Assembly (NCBI GenBank): GCA_964434575.1
Contig: CAYSWB010000020.1
Location: 1-21,908, forward strand
Length of the DNA: 21,908 nucleotides
Reading direction: 5' to 3'
From: DAORHV01 sp964434575
Lineage (GTDB): Bacteria; Patescibacteriota; Gracilibacteria; Peribacterales; Peribacteraceae
Below the pieces are notes generated by a model. It was given only the letters and a program-made list of their open reading frames with translations, was not told where the DNA came from and did no database searches. This document shows, piece by piece, positions 1-6,780 of this stretch (its first letter is position 1; every line of letters starts with the position of its first letter). The position numbers were made by a program, and so were the translations under genes.

Positions 1-319
1 CAACGCGCAGCGCCGCTCCGACGTGAACACCATCCTGAACGCGGTGTACCAGTACGCCCTGGACAACAACGGAAACATCCCGACCACCATCACCACGGTC
101 CCGACCCGCGTCTGCAAAAGCGGTGCGAACGTCAGCTGCGCTGGCGGCATCAACCTGAACATGCTGACCGGCGCCTACGTGGTCGCCCTGCCGGCCGACC
201 CGCAGTCCGCCACGGCCACCGGCACGAACTACATCATCTCGAAGAACGCCACCACCAGCCGCATCACGGTGTCGGCTCCGGGCGCCGAAAACAACGTGAC
301 GATCACCGTCACTCGCTAA
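1..319 (+). CDS. Type IV pilin-like protein, C-terminal fragment (5' truncated)
   Basis: The frame is open from base 2 to a TAA at 317-319 and has no start inside the window, so this is the 3' part of a gene cut by the window edge. The visible protein begins NAQRRSDVNTILNAVYQYAL and continues DNNGNIP. That is the end of the long amphipathic helix followed by the loop typical of class-III-signal (type IV pilin/pseudopilin) proteins, as seen often in Patescibacteria. The prepilin peptidase site and hydrophobic helix would lie upstream and cannot be checked. The rest is a Thr/Ala/Asn-rich beta domain with two cysteines (VCKSG and VSCAG, about 8 residues apart) that could form a disulfide. Expected role: extracellular pilus or pseudopilus subunit. 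A strong terminator follows 18 bases later. The family call rests on the helix end and overall shape, so it is moderately secure. Confidence 0.68.
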   Translation, partial: NAQRRSDVNTILNAVYQYALDNNGNIPTTITTVPTRVCKSGANVSCAGGINLNMLTGAYVVALPADPQSATATGTNYIISKNATTSRITVSAPGAENNVTITVTR

Positions 320-337
320 TCTTCGCTTCAAGAAGCC

Positions 338-365
338 AAAAACCCTCCTTCCCGGGAGGGTTTTT
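338..365 (+). terminator. Rho-independent terminator of the pilin gene
   Basis: Perfect 11-bp stem (AAAAACCCTCC at 338-348 with GGAGGGTTTTT at 355-365), a 6-nt loop and a run of five T built into the 3' arm. It lies 18 bases after the pilin stop codon. The A-run on the 5' side would also permit function on the opposite strand. Confidence 0.9.
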
Positions 366-412
366 CGTAGGGGGTTTTCACGGCTGATGACGTGGTAAAA
401 ACGGCTTGTTTC

Positions 413-421
413 TGCTATAAT
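413..421 (+). promoter_or_regulatory. Extended -10 promoter of the histidine kinase gene
   Basis: TGCTATAAT is a perfect extended -10 (TGn-TATAAT, hexamer 416-421). No good -35 is visible at 17 bp (TGGTAA at 393-398), as expected for an extended -10 promoter. Transcription should start near 428, which rules out the GTG at 392 as the translation start. Confidence 0.72.
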
Positions 422-442
422 TCAAAGATTACGCATACGCGC

Positions 443-2647
443 GTGCAAACCAAACAAACCCTCCCCAACGGCTCGCTCCGAAAAACGCTGTTCCTCGAGA
501 CGTCCATCCTGCTGGCGTTCGCGGTCATCGTGACCGTGATCGCGGCGCTCTTTTTGGCACGCAACGAGATGCAGTCCCGCGCCGCGGCGCAACTGCAGTC
601 CATCATCCATGCCAAGGAAGAATTGCTGGAGAACGTGACCGCCGCGCAGCGCGAGCAGGTCGCCGAGCTTGCCAACGACGCCGACCTCACGCGCATCGCC
701 GCCGTCACCGACATCATCGGATTCCAGAGCCTCTTCACCGTCGGCAAAGACGGCTCCGTCCGTAAGCTCGTGGGCGAAGGACCGTCGGCCGAATTGCTGG
801 CTTCCGTCATTGCCGGACGTGCCGGATCCACGCGTTTCGTCGCGTCGTTCTCGCGCCGCGGCTGGGACACGTACGCCATCGCCGCACCCATGAAAAACGG
901 CGAGGTGATGGCCGCCACGTTCCGCGCCGAACCGCTGCTGAACGAACTGCTCAGCGTGGATGAGCTTGGCCAAACCACCGACGTGCTGCTGGGCGCGAAC
1001 CGCGGAGGTGAACTGGTGCTGCTGCACCAGGCGCGCGGCAGCCGCACGGCTTCCCCGCTGGAGCTGGGAAGTTTCGGCACGCAACTGGATCGCGGATCCG
1101 CTCTGGCCAAAGCCATCCAGGGTCGTGAAGGCATCGAACAAACCGTGGACTACGCTGGCATCGGCGTGTTGGCCGCATACCGCACGTTGCCGTCGGTCGG
1201 CTGGGGCATCGTGGTGCAGATCGACCGGCACGAGATCGACTACCCGCTGTTCGGCCTGGCGCTGAAGCTGCTCATCGCCGGCGGCGCCTTGATCCTGCTG
1301 CTGTCGCTGACCATGTTCAGCCTGGCGCAGCGCATCACGCAGCCGCTCCTGGACCTGACCCGCAAACTGGAAGGACTGGAGGCGCGCAACTGGCGCTTCT
1401 CGCGCAGCATTTACACGGGCAACGAAATCGAGCGCCTGGACGACGCCGCGTTCGACCTCACCGGCCGCCTGCGCCAATCGCACGACCACCTGGAAGAGCT
1501 GGTGCGCGTGCGCACGAAGGCGCTGATGGAACAGCATGCCCAGGACGACGCGATCCTCCAGAGCATCGAATACGGTCTCATCGTCACCGACGCCGACGGC
1601 CGCGTAACCCTCCTGAACGGCTCGGCCGAGCTGCTGACGGGATGGACGCAGGCCGATGCCGCCGGCAAGCCGGTGGACGGCGTGCTGAGCATCATGACCA
1701 AGGACGGCAAGCCCGTGGAGGGCGCGTTCCACCCGGTGAACGGCGTACTGGCATCCAAGAAAGCGTACGCGCCAGCCGCAGACCCGCAGCTCTCGCTGAA
1801 ACGCAAAGACGGCTCACCCATGCCGCTGTCGCTTCGCATCACGCCCATTCTGCGCGGCTGGCACTGTTCCGGCACGGTTGCCATCTTCCGCGACATCACC
1901 GAGGACCGCCGCATCGACCGGATGAAATCCGAATTCATCTCGCTGGTCAGCCACCAGCTTCGCACGCCGCTGTCGTCCATGCGCTGGTATTTGGAAATGC
2001 TGCTCACCAAGGATTTCGGCCCGCTCAACGAGGACCAGCAGGGCTACGTGGAACAGGTCGCGGCATCCAACGAGCGCATGGTTCGCCTTGTGAACGCGCT
2101 GCTGAACGTGTCGCGCATCGAGCTCGGCACCATGAGCGCCGGCCAGGACGACGTGAAGCCGACGACGATGCTGCAGGACATCGAGAAGGCCACCGTGCAG
2201 GAGATCGTCAAACGCAAGTTGCGCATCGAATACGACCTGGACGGCTACGTCGAAAAAACGATCAAGACCGACTCCGTGCTGCTGCAGCTGATTTTGGAAA
2301 ACCTGCTGCTGAACGCCGTGAAGTACAGCCGCGAAGGCGGCGTGATCACGGTGGCGCTGCGCGGCGGGGATTCCTGCACGATCACGGTGTCGGACTGCGG
2401 CATCGGCATTCCGCCCGAGGAACAGCACAAAGTGTTCAGCAAGCTGTTCCGCGCAAAAAACGCGCAGTCGTCGGACACCGACGGCAACGGACTGGGCTTG
2501 TACATCTCGCGCATCGCGGCCGAGTCGATCGGCGCCGAGCTTACGTTCAAGAGCTCCTCCGACCGAACGGCATTCAGCCTGAAGCTGCCTCTCACGACGC
2601 CGACATCGTCGCCGACATCTGCAGCACAGACGCCGCCCCCGCGATAA
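443..2647 (+). CDS. Sensor histidine kinase (extracellular sensor-HAMP-PAS-HisKA-HATPase)
   Basis: Membrane sensor kinase of about 734 residues. Seen in order from GTG 443: TM1 about 21-39 (LLAFAVIVTVIAALFLA), an extracytoplasmic region 40-270 resembling a double-Cache sensor, TM2 about 271-294, a HAMP linker, a PAS domain about 368-490 (IVTDADGRVTLLNGSAELL), the HisKA H-box with SHQLRTPLSS (phospho-accepting His about 504), the N box ENLLLNAVKYS about 618, G1 DCGIGIP about 651 and G2 GNGLGLYI about 681. All catalytic boxes are intact, so it should autophosphorylate. No response regulator is adjacent, making it an orphan kinase. The frame stays open back to GTG 392, but that codon lies upstream of the TATAAT box. 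GTG 443 is the first usual start downstream; an ATT at 428 sits exactly where a leaderless start would fall. The 3' end overlaps pgpA on the other strand by 56 bp. Confidence 0.9.
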   Translation: MQTKQTLPNGSLRKTLFLETSILLAFAVIVTVIAALFLARNEMQSRAAAQLQSIIHAKEELLENVTAAQREQVAELANDADLTRIAAVTDIIGFQSLFTVGKDGSVRKLVGEGPSAELLASVIAGRAGSTRFVASFSRRGWDTYAIAAPMKNGEVMAATFRAEPLLNELLSVDELGQTTDVLLGANRGGELVLLHQARGSRTASPLELGSFGTQLDRGSALAKAIQGREGIEQTVDYAGIGVLAAYRTLPSVGWGIVVQIDRHEIDYPLFGLALKLLIAGGALILLLSLTMFSLAQRITQPLLDLTRKLEGLEARNWRFSRSIYTGNEIERLDDAAFDLTGRLRQSHDHLEELVRVRTKALMEQHAQDDAILQSIEYGLIVTDADGRVTLLNGSAELLTGWTQADAAGKPVDGVLSIMTKDGKPVEGAFHPVNGVLASKKAYAPAADPQLSLKRKDGSPMPLSLRITPILRGWHCSGTVAIFRDITEDRRIDRMKSEFISLVSHQLRTPLSSMRWYLEMLLTKDFGPLNEDQQGYVEQVAASNERMVRLVNALLNVSRIELGTMSAGQDDVKPTTMLQDIEKATVQEIVKRKLRIEYDLDGYVEKTIKTDSVLLQLILENLLLNAVKYSREGGVITVALRGGDSCTITVSDCGIGIPPEEQHKVFSKLFRAKNAQSSDTDGNGLGLYISRIAAESIGAELTFKSSSDRTAFSLKLPLTTPTSSPTSAAQTPPPR

Positions 2648-3107
2648 GCAAGGCAGTGCACAACCCCGCCGCCACGTCGTCCAAGAGGACGGATACCGGC
2701 GTGTTCCGCCTGTCGATGAGGCGGATGCCGAGCGGCTTCACGCTGTCGATGACACGGAAGACCGCGAACGCGAAAAATGCCGGCAGCACCGCGATTCCAG
2801 GCTCAAGAAGCTGCGGTGCCATGGCGACCAACATCCCCAGGAACTCGTCGATGACGACGTAGGGCTGGTCCACGTCGCCTTTCGGCACGCCGCGTTTCAG
2901 GCCCAGCAACGAGCAAGCGAACACCGCTGCGAATAGGGCGCCGAACGCCCACCAGCGGGCTTCCGGGACCGGCGGCAACGCGGCTTCCAGCGCCAGCAGC
3001 ATCACCGCGGACGCGGCGCTGGCCAGCAGTGCCGGGCGCCACGAAGCGAAGCCGATGCCGCCGAGGCTGAGGAGCAGCATGCCGGGGGTTTGGCGGTTGT
3101 TCTGCAT
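2592..3107 (-). CDS. pgpA: Phosphatidylglycerophosphatase A-like membrane phosphatase
   Basis: 171 residues, the usual PgpA length. PgpA removes the terminal phosphate of phosphatidylglycerol phosphate to give phosphatidylglycerol at the inner membrane. The C-terminal two thirds carry the family signature in order: VVIDEFLGMLVAM, then FAVFRVIDSVKPLGIRLIDRR, then LLDDVAAGL, with hydrophobic helices between. The N-terminal part (GGIGFASWRPALLAS) is unlike the usual P-G-T-x-G-S loop of the family, so substrate binding may differ. It starts 6 nt after the CarS-like gene and is almost certainly cotranscribed with it, which supports a role in phospholipid synthesis. Its last 56 bp overlap the end of the convergent histidine kinase gene. 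Confidence 0.82.
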   Translation of the reverse strand: MQNNRQTPGMLLLSLGGIGFASWRPALLASAASAVMLLALEAALPPVPEARWWAFGALFAAVFACSLLGLKRGVPKGDVDQPYVVIDEFLGMLVAMAPQLLEPGIAVLPAFFAFAVFRVIDSVKPLGIRLIDRRNTPVSVLLDDVAAGLCTALLIAGAASVLQMSATMSAS

Positions 3108-3113
3108 GAAGAG

Positions 3114-3638
3114 TTAGTACCAGACGTCTTTCCAGCCGAGCAGGTACGACGTGCAATTGGCCAGCAGGCTGAGCAGCGGCGCGGCGACCAGCAGCACCAG
3201 GATGTCCACGAAGTCCGCACGATACAGCGGCATGATGAAGATGACCGCACCGACCACGTAGTCGATGCCGTCGAACACAGGCCAGGCGTGGCCGGCCGCG
3301 ATGCCGACGCGGCGCTTCACGAAGCTCTTGGCCAGGTCGCCGAACAGCGCGCCGAAGCCGAGCAGGAAGCCGACGAATGCGCTCTGCCAGAACGACGTGT
3401 GCAGCTCGGTAAGCGCCTTGAAGAACCACAGGTCGCGCAGCGCGAACTGGATGAGCGCGCAAACGACTGCGGCCGCAACGCCTACGACGAACCCGCGGTA
3501 GGTCTTGTTGGCGCCGAACAGGCGGGTAGCGATGGGCGTGGTCCAGCCCGTGATCCCCGGAATCTTCCGGGCCACCACCGGCGCGCCGTTGGCGATGAAT
3601 GCCGGCAGGAAGAGGTACAACACCTCCGGGATGCTCAT
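3114..3638 (-). CDS. CDP-archaeol synthase-like (CarS family) CDP-lipid synthase
   Basis: A 174-residue, strongly hydrophobic protein with about five membrane segments. It carries the CarS family hallmarks: the N-terminal LPAFIANGAPV, then GANKTYRGFVVG, GFLLGFGALFGDLAKSF and WPVFDGIDYVVGAV. Characterised CarS enzymes of archaea transfer CMP from CTP to an unsaturated archaetidic acid. Bacterial members are less studied and may activate phosphatidic acid in place of, or alongside, CdsA (inference). The start is ATG 3638: a CATAAT box at 3650-3645 lies exactly 6 nt upstream, implying a leaderless mRNA, and although the frame is open much further upstream that extension is antisense to the SDR gene. 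It is followed by pgpA after 6 nt, giving a two-gene CDP-lipid/PG-phosphatase operon. Confidence 0.82.
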   Translation of the reverse strand: MSIPEVLYLFLPAFIANGAPVVARKIPGITGWTTPIATRLFGANKTYRGFVVGVAAAVVCALIQFALRDLWFFKALTELHTSFWQSAFVGFLLGFGALFGDLAKSFVKRRVGIAAGHAWPVFDGIDYVVGAVIFIMPLYRADFVDILVLLVAAPLLSLLANCTSYLLGWKDVWY

Positions 3639-3644
3639 GGGCGG

Positions 3645-3650
3645 ATTATG
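3645..3650 (-). promoter_or_regulatory. -10 element of the carS-like/pgpA operon (leaderless)
   Basis: CATAAT on the minus strand with exactly six bases (CCGCCC) before ATG 3638, so the predicted transcription start coincides with the A of the start codon. No clear -35 was seen. Confidence 0.6.
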
Positions 3651-3713
3651 CACCCCGGCACGGCGCTTTTCCATGGGCAAAGCCGCAAACTTCTCCTGGC
3701 GCGCGAGCGACGC

Positions 3714-3719
3714 TAGCAT
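3714..3719 (+). promoter_or_regulatory. -10 element of the SDR/phosphatidyltransferase operon (leaderless)
   Basis: TAGCAT with exactly six bases (GCGGTT) before ATG 3726, the same geometry as the divergent carS-like promoter 64 bp away. The TTCTCC at the -35 position is weak. Confidence 0.55.
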
Positions 3720-3725
3720 GCGGTT

Positions 3726-4718
3726 ATGCGCGCGGTGATTCTCGGCGGCGGCGGATTCTTGGGCAGGCACCTGACCCGGTTGTTGTCGGACGATCCCGGC
3801 ATGTCCGTCACGGCCGCGGGCCGCCGTCCAGCGTCCGACGCATGGAAGGCATTCGTGGGCAGCCGCCCGAACGCATCGTTCGCCGCCGGCGTGGACGTCT
3901 CCTCCCCCGCCGTGCAAGAGCTGGTACACGGCGCCGACGTCGTCTTCAACCTGGCGGTATACGGCTCGTACGCGGAGGCTGATTTTGAAACGAGTAAGGC
4001 CGTCAACGCAGCCGGGGCGATGAACGTGGCCGCCTGCTGCGACGCCGGGGGAGCGGGGGCACTGGTGCACGTGAGCTCGGTGGCCGCACTGGGCTTGCCG
4101 AAGCCGGGACAGACGTTCGAGGAAACCGCCGCGTTCGACTGGGAAAACATGCGGCAGAACCCGTACATGCGCGCCAAACGGATGGGCCAGGACGCGGTGC
4201 TCGGCTACCCGGCGAAACGCACGCGGATCATGGCCGGTCTGCCCACGCTGATCATGGGGCCCGAGGACAAGGAGAACTGTCTGGCGTTCTTCCGGATGGC
4301 CGCGAAGTCGCCCGTGATCGTGTCGCCGCCCGGTTCCACCTGCGTGGCCGACGTGCGCGACGTTGCGGCGGGGCTGGCCGCCATCGCGAAGAACGGCGCG
4401 GCCGGCAACGCGTACCTCATCGGCGGCGAGAACGTGTCGTTCCCGAGCTTGTTCCGCGCCATCGCCGAAGCGCTGCGAACCGGAAAACCCGTCGTGACGA
4501 TTCCGCGCGCCATGCGAGAGCCGCTCTACGGCCTGGTCGGCCTGTTGGAGCGCTGCAAGCTGGCCGGCGGCGGCAGCGCCGCCAAGTTGGACGTGAGTTT
4601 CGCGGACCGGCCGGTGAGCACCGCCAAGCTGCGCGCGCTGGGCTGGAAGCCGGCACACACGCTCAAGGAAACCGTGTCCGACGCGGCGGCCTGGTACCGG
4701 GCGGAGAGATTGCTCTAA
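3726..4718 (+). CDS. NAD(P)-dependent epimerase/dehydratase (extended SDR)
   Basis: 330-residue extended short-chain dehydrogenase. It opens with MRAVILGGGGFLGRHLTRLL, the Rossmann GxxGxxG nucleotide-binding loop at residues 7-13. It has the strand VHVSSVAALG with the active-site Ser, and the catalytic YxxxK as YMRAK (Tyr 147, Lys 151). The C-terminus (LRALGWKPAHTLKETVSDAAAWY) is the usual end of this family. The substrate cannot be read from sequence; relatives act on nucleotide sugars, sterols or polyketide/terpenoid alcohols. The following CDP-alcohol phosphatidyltransferase starts 1 nt after the stop, so the pair is one transcriptional unit. This suggests, without proof, that the SDR prepares the lipid or alcohol used by that enzyme. 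The start is supported by the leaderless -10. Confidence 0.83.
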   Translation: MRAVILGGGGFLGRHLTRLLSDDPGMSVTAAGRRPASDAWKAFVGSRPNASFAAGVDVSSPAVQELVHGADVVFNLAVYGSYAEADFETSKAVNAAGAMNVAACCDAGGAGALVHVSSVAALGLPKPGQTFEETAAFDWENMRQNPYMRAKRMGQDAVLGYPAKRTRIMAGLPTLIMGPEDKENCLAFFRMAAKSPVIVSPPGSTCVADVRDVAAGLAAIAKNGAAGNAYLIGGENVSFPSLFRAIAEALRTGKPVVTIPRAMREPLYGLVGLLERCKLAGGGSAAKLDVSFADRPVSTAKLRALGWKPAHTLKETVSDAAAWYRAERLL

Positions 4719-4719
4719 G

Positions 4720-5295
4720 ATGAAGCCCATGGGTCTTGCCAATCAACTGACGTTCCTGCGCCTTCTGCTCGCGCCGGTGTTGACGATCGTGCTCCTGAGC
4801 GGCATGCCGCACTGCATCGCCATCGCGGCGGCGCTGTTCGTGGTGGCCGCCGCCACCGACATCGTCGACGGGCGCATCGCACGCGCCGAGGGGACCGCCG
4901 GACGCGTCGGCGGGCATCTGGACGGGCTGGCCGACAAGCTGCTGTGGAACCTGTTGCTCTTCGCGTTCACGTATCTGGGCATCGTGCCGTTCTGGTTTGC
5001 CGCCATCACGTTCACGCGTGACGCGGTCGCCACCGAATTCAAAAGCATCGCCGCCCACAAGGGCGTGAAGATGGCCGTAACGTCGTTCGAAGGCAAAGCC
5101 AAGGTCCTGCTGCAGACCATCGGCGTGGCCGCCGGTTTCGCCGGCATGCTCGGGTTCGACTACGCGCTGTTCCCCGAACAGTACGGCATCCTGCTGCTGC
5201 AGTCGTGCATGGTGTTCTTCACCGCCGCACTGATCTTCGGGCTCGTCAATTTCTACAAAGACGTCGTCCGGAACTTCGCGAAAGTGATGCTCTAA
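4720..5295 (+). CDS. CDP-alcohol phosphatidyltransferase (PgsA-like), copy 1
   Basis: 191-residue integral membrane enzyme with about six hydrophobic segments. It contains the complete catalytic signature D-x2-D-G-x2-A-R-x8-G-x3-D-x3-D at residues 47-72 (D47, D50, G51, A54, R55, G64, D68, D72). The family replaces CMP on a CDP-lipid with an alcohol such as glycerol-3-phosphate, inositol phosphate or serine. The N-terminus NQLTFLRLLLAP resembles PgsA. It begins 1 nt after the SDR stop. A second in-frame ATG at 4729 is possible. With the CarS-like synthase and PgpA it could complete a phosphatidylglycerol-type pathway, but the acceptor alcohol is not determined. It converges on the second phosphatidyltransferase with a 9-nt gap. 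Confidence 0.87.
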   Translation: MKPMGLANQLTFLRLLLAPVLTIVLLSGMPHCIAIAAALFVVAAATDIVDGRIARAEGTAGRVGGHLDGLADKLLWNLLLFAFTYLGIVPFWFAAITFTRDAVATEFKSIAAHKGVKMAVTSFEGKAKVLLQTIGVAAGFAGMLGFDYALFPEQYGILLLQSCMVFFTAALIFGLVNFYKDVVRNFAKVML

Positions 5296-5308
5296 GCGCC
5301 GGGCTTAG
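5292..5308. other. Palindromic hairpin spanning two convergent stop codons
   Basis: CTAAGC at 5292-5297 and GCTTAG at 5303-5308 form a perfect 6-bp inverted repeat with a 5-nt loop. The TAA stop of each convergent phosphatidyltransferase gene lies in one arm. There is no T-run, so it is at most a weak shared terminator or 3'-end stabiliser. Confidence 0.45.
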
Positions 5309-5889
5309 TGGTTCTTCATGAATGCTTTGAAGTTGTCCGCGAATGCTTTCGGCGGCACGACGACGCTCAGGATGCATCCCAGCAACATGGAGTAGTACGC
5401 CCACTCGCGCAGGCGGAACGCATCGGCGAAGGCCGGGAGCTGTCCGGCTTCCACGCACAGCGCCGCCAGGCCGATGACCAGCGAGAACGCGATGAAGAAG
5501 CCCTGGAAGCGGCCGATCTTCGTGTCGCCCACCGCCGGCTTGTAGCTGATGAGGTAACTGCGGGCGCCGTTCACGATGATCATGCGCGCCAGCACCAGTT
5601 CCAGCAGCCACAGCGGATACAGGCCCTTGGACTGCAGGAACACGAAGTACATGAGGATGAGGAGTTTGTCCGCCATGGCGTCCAGACATCCGCCCAGCTT
5701 GGTGACCTGGTTGTAATTGCGGGCGATGTGGCCGTCGATCATGTCCGTCACCAGGCCCGACAGGTAGATGATCGCCGCGATGAGGACGTTGTGGGGAACC
5801 TGGTCCAAAAACAAAAACGTAACTCCTATCGGCGCGAGCAACACCCGCAGGATGGTGAACTTGGTGGCGGTGTTGATGAGATGGCTCAT
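5305..5889 (-). CDS. CDP-alcohol phosphatidyltransferase (PgsA-like), copy 2
   Basis: 194-residue membrane protein with the full family motif at residues 49-74 (D49, D52, G53, A56, R57, G66, D70, D74) set between hydrophobic helices. The N-terminus INTATKFTILRVLLAPIGV is PgsA-like. It shares the fold and motif with copy 1 (4720-5295) but is otherwise quite different, so the two probably use different acceptor alcohols or lipids rather than being a recent duplication. The start ATG 5889 lies 2 nt after the stop of the upstream EEP-family gene, so the two are cotranscribed and probably translationally coupled. The frame is open further upstream, but that region is the end of the EEP gene. Confidence 0.86.
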   Translation of the reverse strand: MSHLINTATKFTILRVLLAPIGVTFLFLDQVPHNVLIAAIIYLSGLVTDMIDGHIARNYNQVTKLGGCLDAMADKLLILMYFVFLQSKGLYPLWLLELVLARMIIVNGARSYLISYKPAVGDTKIGRFQGFFIAFSLVIGLAALCVEAGQLPAFADAFRLREWAYYSMLLGCILSVVVPPKAFADNFKAFMKNH

Positions 5890-5891
5890 GG

Positions 5892-6632
5892 TCAGATGAC
5901 GGGAACGGATGCGCTTTCGACTTCCAGCACCACCGGCAGGTGGTCGGATAACGTGACGTCCTTGAGCACGCGCACGGACTTCACCTGGACGTCCGGCGAC
6001 GTCACGAACACGTCGAGCATCTTTTTGGGGCGGTGCGAGGGGAACGTGCCGTGGGCCGGATCGTTGGCCAGTTTCATGCCCATGGCGTGGAACGGCGCCA
6101 GCTCCTTGGTGCCGGCGAAGATGTTGTAGTCGCCGCACGTGATGGACTTCTGGCGCTTGCCGGCCAGCGAGGAGACGACGTGGAACTGATGCTTGCGGAC
6201 CCAGCGCAGCAACGAGTTGTGGCTGAGGAAAATGGAGAATCCGTTGTCGAACTGAGCCTCGATGAGCAGGCGCTTGAAGCCGCGCTCGAAGTAATGGCGC
6301 TGGACCGAAAACGGCTTCGTGGAAAGCACGCAGGAGGACTTCTTCTTGTAGAAGGGCGCGCGACTGAAGAAGCTTCCGGCGCGGTACTTGTTGGAGACGT
6401 CGCTGTATTTGTACTTCTGGAGCAGGCGGTCGATGATCGGCGCGTCAGAATCTATTTCCACGAAACAGCACACGTCCGGCTTCTCGCGCTCGATCAGCTC
6501 ATGCAGGCTGTCGATGTGGTGCTTGCGCTTGCGCAGCGGGCCGACCAGGTGCCGGAAGCCGTGCGAAACATAGCGGCGTGCGGAGCCGTCGACGCCGGTA
6601 CAATACGCCAGGTTGTACAGAAGGACTTTCAT
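5892..6632 (-). CDS. Endonuclease/exonuclease/phosphatase (EEP) family protein
   Basis: 246 residues with the EEP fold markers in order: MKVLLYNLAY, the metal-binding Glu in CCFVEID (E59), FLSHNS (H138), SITCGDYNIF (D168, N170), and LSDHLPVVLEV (D230, H231). The catalytic set is complete. The family includes DNA-repair nucleases, inositol phosphatases and sphingomyelinases. Cotranscription with a CDP-alcohol phosphatidyltransferase 2 nt downstream makes a lipid-head-group phosphoesterase role worth considering, but that is inference. No signal peptide is seen. I chose ATG 6632 because the family's first beta strand starts there; the frame remains open upstream, but that stretch has no family character and includes the likely promoter. 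Confidence 0.8.
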   Translation of the reverse strand: MKVLLYNLAYCTGVDGSARRYVSHGFRHLVGPLRKRKHHIDSLHELIEREKPDVCCFVEIDSDAPIIDRLLQKYKYSDVSNKYRAGSFFSRAPFYKKKSSCVLSTKPFSVQRHYFERGFKRLLIEAQFDNGFSIFLSHNSLLRWVRKHQFHVVSSLAGKRQKSITCGDYNIFAGTKELAPFHAMGMKLANDPAHGTFPSHRPKKMLDVFVTSPDVQVKSVRVLKDVTLSDHLPVVLEVESASVPVI

Positions 6633-6662
6633 GCGAGAAGGGTGCGGGAAATGACGGCGAAC

Positions 6663-6668
6663 AGTATG
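6663..6668 (-). promoter_or_regulatory. Possible -10 of the EEP/phosphatidyltransferase operon
   Basis: CATACT on the minus strand, placing a start about 24 nt before ATG 6632. No convincing -35 is seen, so this is a tentative call. Confidence 0.35.
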
Positions 6669-6768
6669 CCCCGAATCGCCTCGAAAGGACACCTTCCATC
6701 GGGTCTTTTCAATGGTTTTTTGGCTTCTGAAACCAAAATTTGACATTTCATTCAAATATGACAAAAGG

Positions 6769-6774
6769 TATAAT
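6769..6774 (+). promoter_or_regulatory. Consensus -10 (TATAAT) upstream of the secreted-protein gene
   Basis: Perfect TATAAT within an unusually A/T-rich stretch (about 6712-6782) for this GC-rich window. A perfect TTGACA lies at 6740-6745, but at 23 bp it is too far away for a standard promoter; TTTCAT at 6746-6751 has the 17-bp spacing. The predicted transcription start is near 6781. Confidence 0.65.
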
Positions 6775-6780
6775 AGAGAT

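Noticed and set aside
422..1732. A 436-codon open frame antisense to the histidine kinase
   Set aside because: Low-complexity Arg/Gln/Ala/Val sequence typical of antisense frames; the plus-strand kinase has every expected domain.
3639..4742. Upstream extension of the carS-like frame to 542 codons
   Set aside because: It would be antisense to the SDR gene and lacks family character; the leaderless -10 before ATG 3638 gives a normal-length protein.
6740..6745. Perfect TTGACA as -35 for TATAAT 6769-6774
   Set aside because: The spacing is 23 bp, well outside 15-19 bp; the promoter more likely relies on its -10 and A/T-rich surroundings.
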